64,000 nucleotides of DNA from Odobenus rosmarus divergens (taxonomy: Eukaryota > Chordata > Mammalia > Carnivora > Odobenidae): the NCBI RefSeq assembly GCF_000321225.1, contig NW_004450479.1, positions 1,827,019 to 1,891,018 on the forward strand, written 5' to 3'. Made by a program: the position numbers and the translations under genes. The stretch's first letter is position 1; each line of letters starts with the position of its first letter. This document shows, in pieces, positions 1-10,510 of the stretch. The notes beneath the pieces are model-generated. The model ran no database searches, was not told where the DNA came from, and saw only the letters and a list, made by a program, of their open reading frames with translations.

Positions 1-1147
1 GACCGGCTTCAGAATTCTTCCCGTGATGGAGCTGGAACTTTAAAACCTCTATTAGAAGCCGTATTGGAGGACAGTGTGCCACCTAAAATCCAGCTGAGAG
101 CAAAAGGGGCCACCGGGCAAGTGTCCCGGGGGCGGTCCAGAGCCTGGGCGAGCTTATGGGGAGGGCTTTGCAGGCCACCGGCTAAGAAAGCACGGCCATA
201 ACTGTTCAGTACAATTAGAAACTTGCTCCGCCAGTGCCTCACAATCCCATTGAGCCCCGAGAACCAGCACCTACCACGGAAACACCCAGCACCTCAACCT
301 CCCAGCCCACCAGTTAACCTTCAGACAGGGTTTTGAAATCAAGCACAGCTTTTTAAGAAGCCTGCTGTGGACGCCCAGGGCATGAGTCTCCCTCTTGAGA
401 ACATGCCGGCGTGGGACTGCAGAGGGCCTTGACTCCCCCGGAGGCTGGGTCTGTTGTCCCCGGGGTGGGGGTGTAAACTGACACAATGGATGCTGGAGAG
501 AAACCCAAAGGCCTGTTCATGTGGACCAAGGCACAGAATGACCAGGGAGGGGGCCTCGGAGGGGTCTCCCGGCGGGGCTCTGTGGCCCTCAGATGTGACA
601 GTGACAGTGTGCAGAGGAGGACGCGAACCCCACTCTTCACACACATCAGGGCAGAGGCAGGCGCGCCAGCCTCCTACACAATTAGTCTTCTCCGCGGTTA
701 CATAAGATGATGGATTATCTGTCCACCCATCCAACCTGCCCGCGCGCGACCTCCCACCTAGGGCCCCCGTCCATGACTGCCCGGGAAGGAGTTGTGCAAA
801 GGGAAAGCCTGTTGACAAGAAAGTGCCCAAGGGCTTGCGTAACCGCGGCTGGAGAGGCCACGACGGGGCCCCCACGCCACCCCGGGCGCGGGAGGACGGG
901 CGGCGCGGCCCCCGGCCCCCCTGGACCCCCGGCGGCCCCCGCCCGGCTCCACTCCGGTCCCAGGGCTCCGTCCCCCGGACGCCCGGGCGGACGCGCGGGG
1001 GCAGCGCGGGGCTATCGGAGCGTGGGCGCCCGCGCCCACCTGTGACCGACTGGCTGCACCGGGTCCCCGCGGCCGCTCTGAGAAGACCCCCAAGGGCCCC
1101 GGGGCCGCCCGGGTCGGGCCCGAGCGCTCCAGCGGCGCGGGGCTCAC
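1..1147 (-). other. BAIAP2: BAIAP2 intron 1, 5' part
   Basis: Transcribed after the BAIAP2 exon 1 donor (GT at 1147-1146 read on the minus strand). From about 820 upward it is CpG-rich and belongs to the promoter CpG island; below that it is ordinary unique sequence. I see no exon, RNA gene or recognisable repeat in it. Open frames here are CpG-island artefacts. The intron continues past position 1. Confidence 0.75.
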
Positions 1148-1201
1148 CTTGTAGACATTTTCCGTGAGCCGATGCATCTCCTCCGTGCGCGACAGCGACA
1201 T
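1148..1201 (-). CDS. BAIAP2: BAIAP2 (IRSp53) first coding exon, residues 1-18
   Basis: Reading from the ATG at 1201-1199, the exon encodes MSLSRTEEMHRLTENVYK and ends AAG|GTGAGCC, a strong donor in phase 0. Human IRSp53 starts MSLSRSEEMHRLTENVYK, one substitution away. IRSp53 is a cytosolic adaptor. Its N-terminal I-BAR (IMD) domain bends membrane outwards into filopodia, and its later half-CRIB and SH3 domains couple Cdc42/Rac to WAVE, Ena and Eps8. These 18 residues open helix 1 of the I-BAR domain. All later exons lie beyond position 1. The second in-frame ATG (codon 9) is unlikely to be the start because the family start is conserved at codon 1. Confidence 0.93.
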
Positions 1202-1345
1202 GATGCTGGTCCGGCGGCACCGCGGAGCGGTTCGGGGGCGCGGGCAGCGGCAGGCGGCGGCGGGCGGCGGCGGGCGGCGGACGGCGCGGCGGCGCGGCGG
1301 GCGCGGCAGGAACCGGTGGGCAGCGCGCGGAGCCGGACCAGAAAC
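1202..1345 (-). other. BAIAP2: BAIAP2 5'UTR (extent inferred)
   Basis: This GC-saturated leader lies between the ATG at 1201 and the start site predicted about 25-30 bases downstream of the TATA box at 1374-1368. It holds a run of short CGGCGGG-type repeats around 1250-1300, expected to make the leader strongly structured. The upper boundary is inferred from TATA spacing. Confidence 0.5.
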
Positions 1346-1600
1346 GCGGCACCTACTCGGCGACCGCCTTTATAACCGCCTAGGCCCCGCCCCCCACAAG
1401 GCCCCGCCCCCCGCGCCCGGATCACCGCCCCCGGCCGCCTGCCCGCCCCCGCCCGGCCGCGCCGCTGCCAGGCAACCGGCAGGCCCCGCCCCCGCACCGC
1501 CCTTCCCATTGGTGGGTTCCGGAGACGGGGGAGGGGGCGGGGCCCGAGGGCCGATTGCGGACAGCGATTGGTGGGCAGCGCTGTCGATCGCAGGGGAGGA
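1346..1600 (-). promoter_or_regulatory. BAIAP2: BAIAP2 core promoter in a CpG island
   Basis: On the minus strand there is TATAAAG at 1374-1368, two CCAAT boxes (ATTGG on + at 1508-1512 and 1567-1571), and several GC boxes (GGGGCGGGGC type, for example near 1383-1395 and 1533-1543). The island runs from about 820 to 1950. A TATA box inside such a dense island is less common than a dispersed TATA-less start. The CCAAT boxes also lie just upstream of the presumed + strand transcript, so the promoter is probably bidirectional. Confidence 0.7.
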
Positions 1601-1941
1601 GGCGGAGGCGCGGCGCGGGCCGCAGCCCTGGGAACAGCCTGGGGGCCGGGCGACAGCCGGGCTGGGGGCGGGGCGGCGTGGGCCGGAGGCGCTGGAGGAG
1701 GGGAGCGGAAGGTGGGGGAGCGGGGGCGCTGCCGCGGGCGCGCATGGGGGCGGCTCCTCGCCGAGTCGCGAGTCGGGGCGGCTCTTGGGCGCAGCTCCCT
1801 GCAGGTGGCGGGGGTCGCGGGCTCGCGCCGGGCGGGGGAAGGTACCTGGGCGGCCGGAGGCCGGCCGTGCGGGCGCAAGGACGGATGGAGAGAGGCCGGC
1901 ACGCTGCCTCAGGGTCCGGGGCGGACCCGGAGTTTCGGGAG
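1570..1941 (+). ncRNA. BAIAP2-DT: putative first exon of the divergent lncRNA BAIAP2-DT
   Basis: In human a divergent non-coding transcript starts head-to-head with BAIAP2. Here the + strand has an excellent 5' splice site, GGGAG|GTGAGTG, with GT at 1942-1943, about 370 bases beyond the BAIAP2 CCAAT boxes. The exon start is a guess. The open frames across it are GC-driven and show no family similarity, so I call it non-coding. I could not identify downstream exons between 2 and 17 kb. Confidence 0.45.
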
Positions 1942-1984
1942 GTGAGTGTGCGGGCCGGCGGAGTCTCTAGCTGGGGAGGCGGGT

Positions 1985-2345
1985 GGGCGGGAGGCCCTGG
2001 GGGGGTGGACCCTGGGGAGGATCCTGAGAAGGGAGGATCCTGGGGGTGGATCCTAAGAGGGGTGGACCCTGGGGAGGACCCTGGGAGGGTGGGCTGTGGG
2101 AGGGATGGACCCGGGGGGGGGGGTTGCGTCCCGGGGGAAGATCCTGGGAGGGGAGGACCCTGGGGGAGAGGACCCTGGGCGGGGTGACCACGGGGGTGGG
2201 GTGGGCCCTGAGGAAAATCCTGGAGAGGAGAGCGTCCTCTGGGACGGAGAGAATTTGCCAGGAAGATCGTAGAGGGGGCCGATGGGGGGTGGGGAGAGAA
2301 CCCTATGGGGGGGCCCTCGGGGCCCCCCAGGGGAGGAGAGGACCC
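1985..2345. repeat. degenerate G-rich minisatellite (GGACCCTGGGG type)
   Basis: Roughly 17-20-base units built around GGA(C/T)CCTGGGGAGG recur with much variation from the end of the CpG island to about 2345. The many G runs make G-quadruplexes likely on the + strand. It would lie in intron 1 of the putative divergent lncRNA. Open frames here are repeat artefacts. Confidence 0.7.
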
Positions 2346-2522
2346 TGCGATGGCAGAAGACCCTTGTTGGGTGCAGTTTCTTTGTGGAGGGAGAATTTCC
2401 CTTGAGGGATCAAGGGGTCAGACAGAGCTGTTGGTTTTGGAGGCCTTTCCTGGGAGGTTCTGCTGGGGAAGCTGACCAAGCTGACACACAGGGCTCCCAC
2501 TACCACTGCTTTGGAAAAATAT

Positions 2523-2571
2523 TTACGTAAATTAGAGTCACATAAAGGAATTATTTGCTTTACGTCGTAAA
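2523..2571. promoter_or_regulatory. two palindromic bZIP-type sites
   Basis: TTACGTAA at 2523-2530 is a perfect palindrome matching the PAR-bZIP/NFIL3 (D-box) consensus. TTTACGTCGTAAA at 2559-2571 is a second palindrome with one central base. Both lie in an AT-rich island within a GC-rich region about 1 kb beyond the BAIAP2 CpG island. Binding is inference from motif alone. Confidence 0.4.
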
Positions 2572-5529
2572 ACAGCAGATCTGAGTGTTTCCCTCTAATG
2601 GAGCCTGACGCTCTCCGCTAGTATTCCATCCAGGACTCGGTCACAGGTCTCCTCAAGCGCAGGCGCCCAGGGGGACACAGACCTGCAAGACGGCTGTGGA
2701 CAGAGCGGGACTCGGGCAAGTCCTGAAGTCACAGTGCCCGGGACCCAAATGGAGTGTGCTCCGCTTCGTAGGAGCGCCTTTGAGAAAGGGAAGCGACATT
2801 CAGGAAGAGCCTGCCTGCTCCATCTGCCAGCCTTCGATCACAGGCAGATCCTTTTTGGTTGAATTTCCTTCCTAATCCCAGCTGTGGCTTCCTCTTTTTT
2901 CTTTATTGCTTGTAGTGTTTTCAGGTGGATTCCTGTGTATGTGGGTTCCGGGATTCTTTTGGTCGGAAGTGACAGAAAGCCAGTTCAGATTAGCTCTAAC
3001 CACTGGGACGTTTATCTGCTTGCACAGCTGAAGTTGGGACTGTCTTCCTTCCCTTCTTTCCCTTTTCTCCAGGCCAGCTTGGTGCTGTGCACACTTCCGT
3101 CCAGCCAGCTCTAGGACTACCATCCGCTGACCTGACCTGGGTCAAGGGCGGAGGTGGAGTGGAGCTGGGTGGGTGGAGGGTAGAGCTCTGCCTGCCCAAA
3201 GGGAAGTGACGTGGTTGGGACCAGAAGAATGACAGGTGGAGGCTGCCAGGAAAACGGGGCCGGGGGGGGGGTCTCATCACTGTGGGAGGGGAATCAGCTT
3301 GGAGGGTTCTGAGCTGTCTGCTCCCATCAGTCTCAAGACAGTAGAGGGAGAAGAGGGTCCTCTCCAGAGAAGCCTCCATAGTCCTAAGCACCACCCCACC
3401 CTCTAGAAGCTCCTGCTCTTGACTGTCCTCCTGCCCGAGGGCATGCTCACTTTTGGTAGTGGTTGAGGTAGGGGACCCACTTGGTGTGCTGATGGCCCTG
3501 CAGCCTGTCCTGGGGAGGGAAGCCATCAGTCAGCACCTGCCACCAGTGAAAGTGAAGGAGCATTGCACCGAGCATCACCGAGAACCCAGCAGGACCCATG
3601 GCAGGCGCAGTGAGACGTGGGCGAGGCCGTACTAGCGAGGCTTGGAGACCTGTACCCTGCCTGGTGGCCTCTCTGCATACCAGACTCCAGAAAGGGCTTC
3701 GGCACGGGCGCGCCCACTCCTTCAGCTGTGAAGGAGTCTTCGGCGGGGGTCTGAGCCCCTGCCTGGGAGACACCAGTGTTCTCTGAGGGTTTTCTTCCTT
3801 GTGTGGAAGCCCCTTCCAGTGGTGATGGTGTCTGGGGCGGGGCTAGGGCCAAGGGTAAGGGCCTAGGGCCCGAGCAGTGGACAGGGCTAGATGGTGGGCT
3901 GGGTGCTGAGAGGTTAGCCCCTGTGCCAGCTCCCAGAGTTAAGGGGGCACCTTTGTCTTGGCACCTTTTTATTTTGGAGGTGTTCTGAGCCCTTTATAAA
4001 ATCCCCTTGTTCTTTCTCCCCTTAACTCAGTGTGTGGGGGGGGCTGTGGGATCGAATGCCTTGCCTGGAGGTTGGCAGTCAGTGCAGCTGGGAAATCATT
4101 GCCTAGACTTGGGGTCTGGCCCGCCCCCTCCAAGACTGGCAAGAGGAAGGTGCTGTCATGATGGAGAAGTCGGAGAGGATTAGCAAGAGGGCCAGCGCCA
4201 GCCAAGATGGGCAGCTCCCAGCACGCCGCAGACTGGGGAGGTGTTCTTCCGGCCCTCGGGGCAGAGCTGGGGGGCAGCTCAGGGGTCCCTGAGAAGGCAG
4301 GTGCTCTGGCACCCTGTAGCCACCGGCTCCCCTGTCACGCCTGATTGTCGGTCCTCACCTCTGTGGTCTGTGTGACCGGGGAGATGGGTAGCCGTGTGGA
4401 TCTTCAGCACCCAGCTCTGAACTAGAGGGGCCCCCAGCCCCAGGCGCAAGCCCCGGGCCCTGATGCGTGTAGACTGCTGGGCCGCGGTCGGAGGTGAGAA
4501 CCCGACCGTGTGGGGCTGCTGACGCCGACCCCCAGCTCAGCAGACCCCAGCCTGGGCGGCCCAGGAGTAAAGGGCTGGAAGCAGGGAGAATAAAAGTGCG
4601 TCTCTTCATCAGCTTATTTTTAGGCGTGTTATATAAGTGGCTTCATCTCAGCGCCACGTAGGGAGGGGGGTCTCAGATTTAATTACAGGATGACAGCCTT
4701 GCTTTTCAAGCAAGCTGTTCTCCTGGCAGGCAGGCACAAGGGTTTGTGAATTTTTGCTAAACAGAAGGAGTCCTTTCTGAGGTGGCCACCCAGCAAAACT
4801 TTGAAGGGCTTTCACCTCCATGTCTCTCTCTGCCTAACCTGGTTTCTGCCGAGCTTGGCCTAAGGCGCGGCCATTCGGCTCAGATCACAGGGACATGTGT
4901 GCTTGCTTGGCAAGGGGGCTGTTTCTCTCTCCCTCCGCCTTCCTCCTTCCTCCCGGCTCTCAGAGGAGCCAGCCAATCCAGACTCCTCCTCCTTTTCTCC
5001 TTGTGGATTAAAGCACTTGTAATTGGTAACCAGAAAGTTCCAGGGCCGGAGGGACGGGCCTACCTAGCCGGACCTCACCTTTCCCATCTGCCCCGGCCTG
5101 CACTGCTGACCCCATCCACACCAGGTGCCAGGTGGTTATGGCACAACCGTCTGATTGTGTCCAGAGGACTGTTTTCTGGGTCCTGGCCAGGCCCACGTTC
5201 TCCGTGACCGTCCGCAGTATCAGCAAGAAAGCTTGGAGCCGCCTTGAGCTGGAAGCCCGCAGGCCTGGGGGAGTCCTGCCTCCTGCCAGCAGGAAGGTCA
5301 CCTCGACGGCCTCCAGCACACCACGGCTTTGTCCGGCACAAAAGGACAGCCATGTTTCCTGCCCCTGCATTAGGCCTGGTATCTACTGGCTGGGTGTGCT
5401 GGTGAGGGAGCGGACGCAGAGTGGAGGAAGAGCCGGTTACCAGGAGCCAGTCACCGGCACAGCCCAGCGGGCCTTGGGCGCTCCCCTGGCCTCTGTGAGC
5501 CCCAGGCGGGGGGAGGTGGGCAGAGCCTC
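2572..5529. other. intergenic, no gene recognised
   Basis: Mostly unique GC-rich sequence. A G run lies at about 3258-3271. An AT-richer block at about 4605-4760 stands out from its surroundings and could be a conserved non-coding element. No frame resembles a known protein and I see no exon-like GT-AG pair with coding content. It may be intronic to the divergent lncRNA. Confidence 0.5.
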
Positions 5530-5620
5530 AGGAGACTCGCGGTGCAAACAGCAGGTAAAGCACCGAGAACTGTGCCTGGCACCTGACAAGCCCTCAAATG
5601 TTGTAGAGATTACTGTCAAT
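5530..5620 (+). repeat. MIR SINE remnant
   Basis: The phrases AGCACCGAGAACTGTGCCTG, then GCACCTGACAAGCCCTCAAA and TGTTGTAGAGATTA, follow the 3' half of the MIR consensus (GTGCCTGGCACATAGTAAGC then AATGTTG...). MIR is an ancient tRNA-derived SINE. Boundaries are approximate. Confidence 0.7.
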
Positions 5621-8600
5621 AGCCCTTAGACGGACATTTCTAGAAAACACCCAGATGCCCCGTAGAAAGGCACATGAAAAGCTGCCCTTTAAAAAGTGGG
5701 GATTCCCCCAGGAGACTCCCCAGCCCTTACGTGCAGGCTGTGCGTGGCCACCGCCTTCCCAAGAGCGTGGGAGACGCTGACAAGCGCTCCTCAGCCAGGG
5801 AGCCAGCTCGCATCCCCGTGACCCCATGTGGCCTTGAAGTGACGAGAAGGCCCTTCAGCTCTGTGGTCTTCCTCCAAGAACCCATCACCCCAGTGTAAGC
5901 TCCATAGGAACGTCACACACGTCCCCATGGAGGGACAGCCCAGCACCTCGTCCAGCACCCCCCAGAACTGCCGGGCCCCCAGAAACCAGGGACGGGAGAG
6001 ACGGCGCAGCCCAGAGGCGCCTGGGGAGACGTGACGCTGGGGGCAAAGAGAGGGTGTGACAGGAAAACCAAGGAAACCTGAACAGAGTGTGGACTTCTGT
6101 TAACAACAGCGAGCCAGACTGGTTCCTGATTTGTGACACGGGCCCTGCACCGGCGGGCGGCGCTGACGACAGGAAAAGTGGGCTGGTGTATCTTTGCAAT
6201 AATGGTATAAACTGAAAACTACCCTGAAATTAAAAGTTTATTAAAGGGGGAGGGGCACCAGTCTCCATGCAGCCCGCAGCCCGCCCCCCCAGAGCCCCGC
6301 CTCTGTGGGGCCAGCAGGTGGAGCAGTGACCCTATCCCCACAGAGGGTGCCCTAGGCCAGGTTTGTGGACAGCAGGACAGGGGTGGAGGCCAGGTTAGGG
6401 CGGCTGCTCTTCTACCACCCAAGATGGGGGCTGTCTCCCTCCCCTCTCCCCCACAGTGTAGTCACATTTGCACTTTCCCCAAGACCTGCTCATCCTTGAC
6501 CTGAACGCAGTTTAAAGACTTTCTCCTCTGTGGTCAAAAGGTTGGCCCTATACGGGACAGATTCAGCCCGGGCCTGGAGAGATCTGTGCCCTACCTTGTC
6601 TGTCCCCAAGGGGGCACAGACGTGGGGGCACAGGGCGTGCCCGGGAGGGGACCCTGTCTCCAAGGTCTCTAAGACCCGGAGCTTGCTTGGCGGACACACA
6701 CAGAGGAAGATGGAGGAGCTCAGGACAGGCTCAGGTGTGGCCTCCTGGCCCATGGTTGCCAGGGCTCAGCGTCAGCCTAGAACGTACCCCCAGCTTCCCC
6801 GGGGGCCAGGTCGGCGGGAAGGCGCGAGGGGCTCCTGGTAGGTGGAGGAGACGGAGGTGCTGGCCGCGTGGCAGGGCTGGGGGCTGCGTGGCAGGGCTGG
6901 GTGGAAGAGGTTCCCCAGCAACCGGCCCCCTTACATAATCCGTGCGCCTCGCCTCGGCATGACTCCAGGGGCTGTGGGAGGCGGCGCGGGGGTGAGCGCC
7001 AGGGCGCGAAGAGGCTTTGACTTTCTCAGGGCTCCTCCCCCCTCTGCATGTCAGCGTCATCCCGCGTCCGCCAGCTCGGGCACCCACCTGCTGATCCTTC
7101 CCGGGTAGCTGACAGTGCAGATTTAAATAGTCCTGTCCCTGGGCCTCCCTGGCGGGGTCGGGTGGGGAGGACCCTCCGGGAGCTGCTGCGACAATGAGGC
7201 CCCGGGCACACAGGCCGCCGTCACTCTGCGGCCCTGGGAGGGATGGGAAGACGCAGGCTGCCCCAGGCTCACTCCCCCTCTGCCCCGAGCCGCGGTCTTC
7301 GCGTCCTTCTCTCTGCCTCTCAGACTCGAGCGGCCCCAACAGTGATGGGAAAGGTGGTTTGGAGCAGAGAGGAGGGGGACTTGTTCTCTAGAGTCAGGGC
7401 TCCGGGCTGCCCTGGGAAACGGGGCCTGGCCTGTCCCGGCGGCCCTCCCCGTCGAGGCGGCCCCCGCCCCCGGGCGCTGCCTGGCGCACACAGATGGCCC
7501 CCCTGCCCAGGGTTGCTGCTTCTAATTTCAGCTGCCGGAGGCTCCGCTCGCTCTTTTTTTATTCCATGTTTATTTAAAGCCGGATTTTAAAATGTTGTCT
7601 TCAGTCCTGAAATCTGACTTTTTCTTCTTGCTGCAGATCCTGAAACCCCCAGGGCAGTGTTGAGGCCCACTCGGGCTGGGCCTGTGGGTGGCCCGCCAGG
7701 GGTCAAAGCTGCCCTGCTGTCCGGCATGCACGTGGACATCTGCCAAGACTGGCCCAGCGTCCCTGGTTCCCGACTGCAGCCGCCCTGTCGTCTCCCTGTC
7801 TAGGGTGGCTCCTTATGCGGGGGGCTCTCCTGGGCCAGGTGTGTCCCCTGGACGTGGCACAGGGACCAGTGGGCAGCTTTTCTACCTGGTGAGGCAGCAC
7901 CAGCTACTGTCTCCCTGGCACTCAGGCCTCCCCTCTTCCCACGTGGTCGGGAAATGTCCAGAGGGCATCCCCGCTGTATGGACGAGACGCTGGGCCAGTC
8001 TGACAGCTGTCCGTGTGCACGTGCTGGACAGCGGGACAGCTCTGTCCCCCCGGCGAGATGACCCACAGGCCCAGCCCGAGTGGGTGACGGGCACTCAAGA
8101 GATGTGAAGTCCCGTCCCCTTGGGTAGCACATAAGTACAGTTATCCTCTGCTGTGGCTTACCCTAGAATGTGCTAGAATAACCGTGATATAACTGGCCAG
8201 GCAGAGAGCAGAGCTGGCCAAGGGGCCAGGCTGGCTCCGGCGCCCGGGGCATGTGCAGGTGGACACCCGTTGGGGACAGAGGGTATTTGGCTACGAGCTC
8301 CTGGAGCAAATGGTAGGGAATTCTGGGAAGAGGGGGCTGGGGTCTTGGGGAGAGCGATGCCCATAGCACAGGGCAGCCAGACCGAGAAGCCACAGAAGCG
8401 CCTGGCCTCTGGCAGGGGCTGGGTGGGCAGCGGGCTGGGGACGCTGGGCCAGTCCCTTCTGCGGTCCCTCCAGGACACAGGCTGCAGCTGGGGCCGGCAC
8501 CGGGCTCTGCATCTCGAGGAGCCAGGCCACCGCCACGCTTTCGGATCCCAAAGAAGTGTGGAGTTTCAGAACTGCTTCCCCGGCAGTCTGGTCGGAAGGT

Positions 8601-9410
8601 GACATGACTTTGAGAAAAATCATTTTAGTTTTCTAGCTTGAGAATATGATTTACGCCATCAGGCTTTTCTCTTTCTCTCTCTCAAAAGTTGGAAGAAACA
8701 TTTTTGCAGAGGCTCTGGAAACTTTGGCTGTTGCCTGGATGTCCATATGAAAAGAACATTCTACCCGTGGGGAAAAACAACTTAAACAGCTCGGGGTGAC
8801 ATTTAACCTCCAGGCCGACCATGTGGCCTTTGCAGAGTGCCACTCTGTGGGGACAGAAGCAAGGCCCCAGGGGAGCTCGGGCAGTTCTGCTGTTAATTCA
8901 CACCCAGATTCCGAGACTTTCTCTGCACTGCAGGTGCCAACAGTCCTTTGTGCAGCCTCAGGGGCTGGTGTGTTGGGTTCGGTTGTAATTTTCCTTCATT
9001 TTTTGGCCTGCAAAGTTCCTGCTGGGAAACGTCAGTGACCTTGATTCTGCATCAGGAGAGTAAAAGCAGAGACTCTTCCTGCGGGGACACAGGCTCCTTG
9101 TTGGAGAGCCGACATGGGATTTCAGTGCAGCGTGGCTGGGAAGTTGAGCTGGTAATATCCTGGCGTTTGGGACCGGTCTGGTCTGACTGGGAGTGTCAGT
9201 CCTAGGACAGCCCTGCGTGGCTTTGCTGGACGGGCACCCCCCTGTCGTCTGAGGGAGGTATAGAGGCCGAGGGTGCAGGTGCCTTTGAGTTTATGCCGAG
9301 CTCTGCCTGCAGGAGCAGGGGGCCTGGCAGCTGGGCCCCCTGGTCTGCGGAGAAGAGGCGGGGCGCTGGCCGGGGGCAGTGGGCAGGGACTCCGCATCGG
9401 GGAGCCTTCA
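5621..9410. other. intergenic, no gene recognised
   Basis: Unique GC-rich sequence. It includes an imperfect 18-base direct repeat near 6862-6899 and an AT-rich patch near 7550-7620. I find no protein family, RNA gene or clear transposon in either strand. Some of it may be intronic to a + strand lncRNA from the BAIAP2 promoter. Confidence 0.5.
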
Positions 9411-9424
9411 CTGCCACCTGGTGG
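9411..9424 (-). promoter_or_regulatory. CTCF core motif
   Basis: The minus strand reads CCACCAGGTGGCAG, matching every position of the published CTCF core CCASYAGRKGGCRS. It lies midway between BAIAP2 and CHMP6. A perfect core is a good predictor of occupancy, but binding is not shown by sequence. Confidence 0.55.
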
Positions 9425-9839
9425 ACGGCCCGGAAAGGTGATGTGGACTGGTGGCAGTTGCGGAGAGGTGGCCCAGGCAAGGCAGGGATGTGCAGAGCAT
9501 CTTCGAGGACAGCCGGGTGGACAGGCTGCAGGAGTGGGTGGGACAGTGACAGGGACAGGGCAGCCACGGACTCCGGTCGTGCCAGCCTCGTGCTTGCCCC
9601 TGAATCTGGGCAGTCGGCCGCTGGCTGCAGGGCTCCGGGTCTGAGGGACGGGAAATTCTCTGATGATGTTCGAGGCCCCGCGAAGCCATAGACCTCCCGG
9701 GAGCCTGTCCTTCTGGGGCCCAGTGAGGAAGGAGAGGTCATACGTGTGAGAGGATGGGGTCACCTCCCCTGGCAGCTCTGGCTGCGTGAGGAAAATCGCT
9801 CGCTGTAATCCGTATCTTCAGAAGCCCCTGTGACATCTT
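9425..9839. other. intergenic, nothing recognised
   Basis: GC-rich unique sequence between the CTCF-like motif and the LINE-1 block. Its open frames lack similarity to known proteins. Confidence 0.45.
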
Positions 9840-10510
9840 GTTTGAAGATTGAGGTGAAAGTCACATAACAGAGTAAGTGTTTTCAAAAGTATGCAGCTCA
9901 GTCCCCGTTAGAGGCATTGAGTGCGTTCACCGCGCCCTGCGCCCACCTCCTCCATCTGGTTCCGGAGCACTGTCATCGGCTCAAAGGGAGCCCCGTCCCG
10001 CCCGCGGCCGGCGCCTGCTCTCTGTGTCCATGGGCTTCTCGTCAGTGGAATCCTACACCGTGTGACCTTTTGCATTTGGCGCATTTCTTGGGGGTCCGCC
10101 CGTGTGGCAGCAGGTGGCAGCTCCCCGGTCCTCCTCACGGCTGAGTACTATTTGCCGCGTGCTTGTCCGTCCACGGTGGGGCCGCTGGAAGGTTTGTGCC
10201 TTCGGCGGGCCGTGGGCGGTGCTGCCGCCGACACGCACACGCACGTTTCTGTTTGAACGCTGTTTTCAGGTCCGTGGCGTGTGTCTCTAGGGGTGGGGCT
10301 GCTGGGTCACGTGGTGACTCTATGTTTAGCTTTTTGAGGAACCACCCAGCTGTTCCTCCTAGTGACTCACGATTGCACATCCCCACCAGCACTGTGCAAG
10401 GGCTCGGATTTCTCCGCTTCCTCACCAACTTTGTTGTTTTTTGGTTCTGGCCATCCTGGTGGATGGGAGGTGGTGTCCCAGTGTGGTTTTGATTTGCAGT
10501 TCCCTGAAGC
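9840..10510 (-). repeat. LINE-1 (L1M-type) 3' end, antisense
   Basis: Read on the +, the order of phrases is that of the reverse complement of a mammalian L1M 3' end: GATTGAGGTGAAAGTCACAT, the GTGGAATCC block, GCTGAGTACTATTTG, CTGCTGGGTCAC, TTTTTGAGGAACCACC and CCCACCAGCACTGTGCAAGG. The element is therefore on the minus strand. It is diverged and 5'-truncated, with many CpG and GC changes. Confidence 0.8.

Noticed and set aside
1144..2187. Long GC-rich frames (up to 268 codons) around the BAIAP2 promoter
   Set aside because: Typical CpG-island artefacts: low-complexity Ala/Gly/Arg/Pro translations on both strands, overlapping the real exon 1 in other frames.
4400..4425. REST/NRSF site (TTCAGCACC)
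   Set aside because: Only the left half of the element is present; the GGACAG right half is missing at the required spacing.
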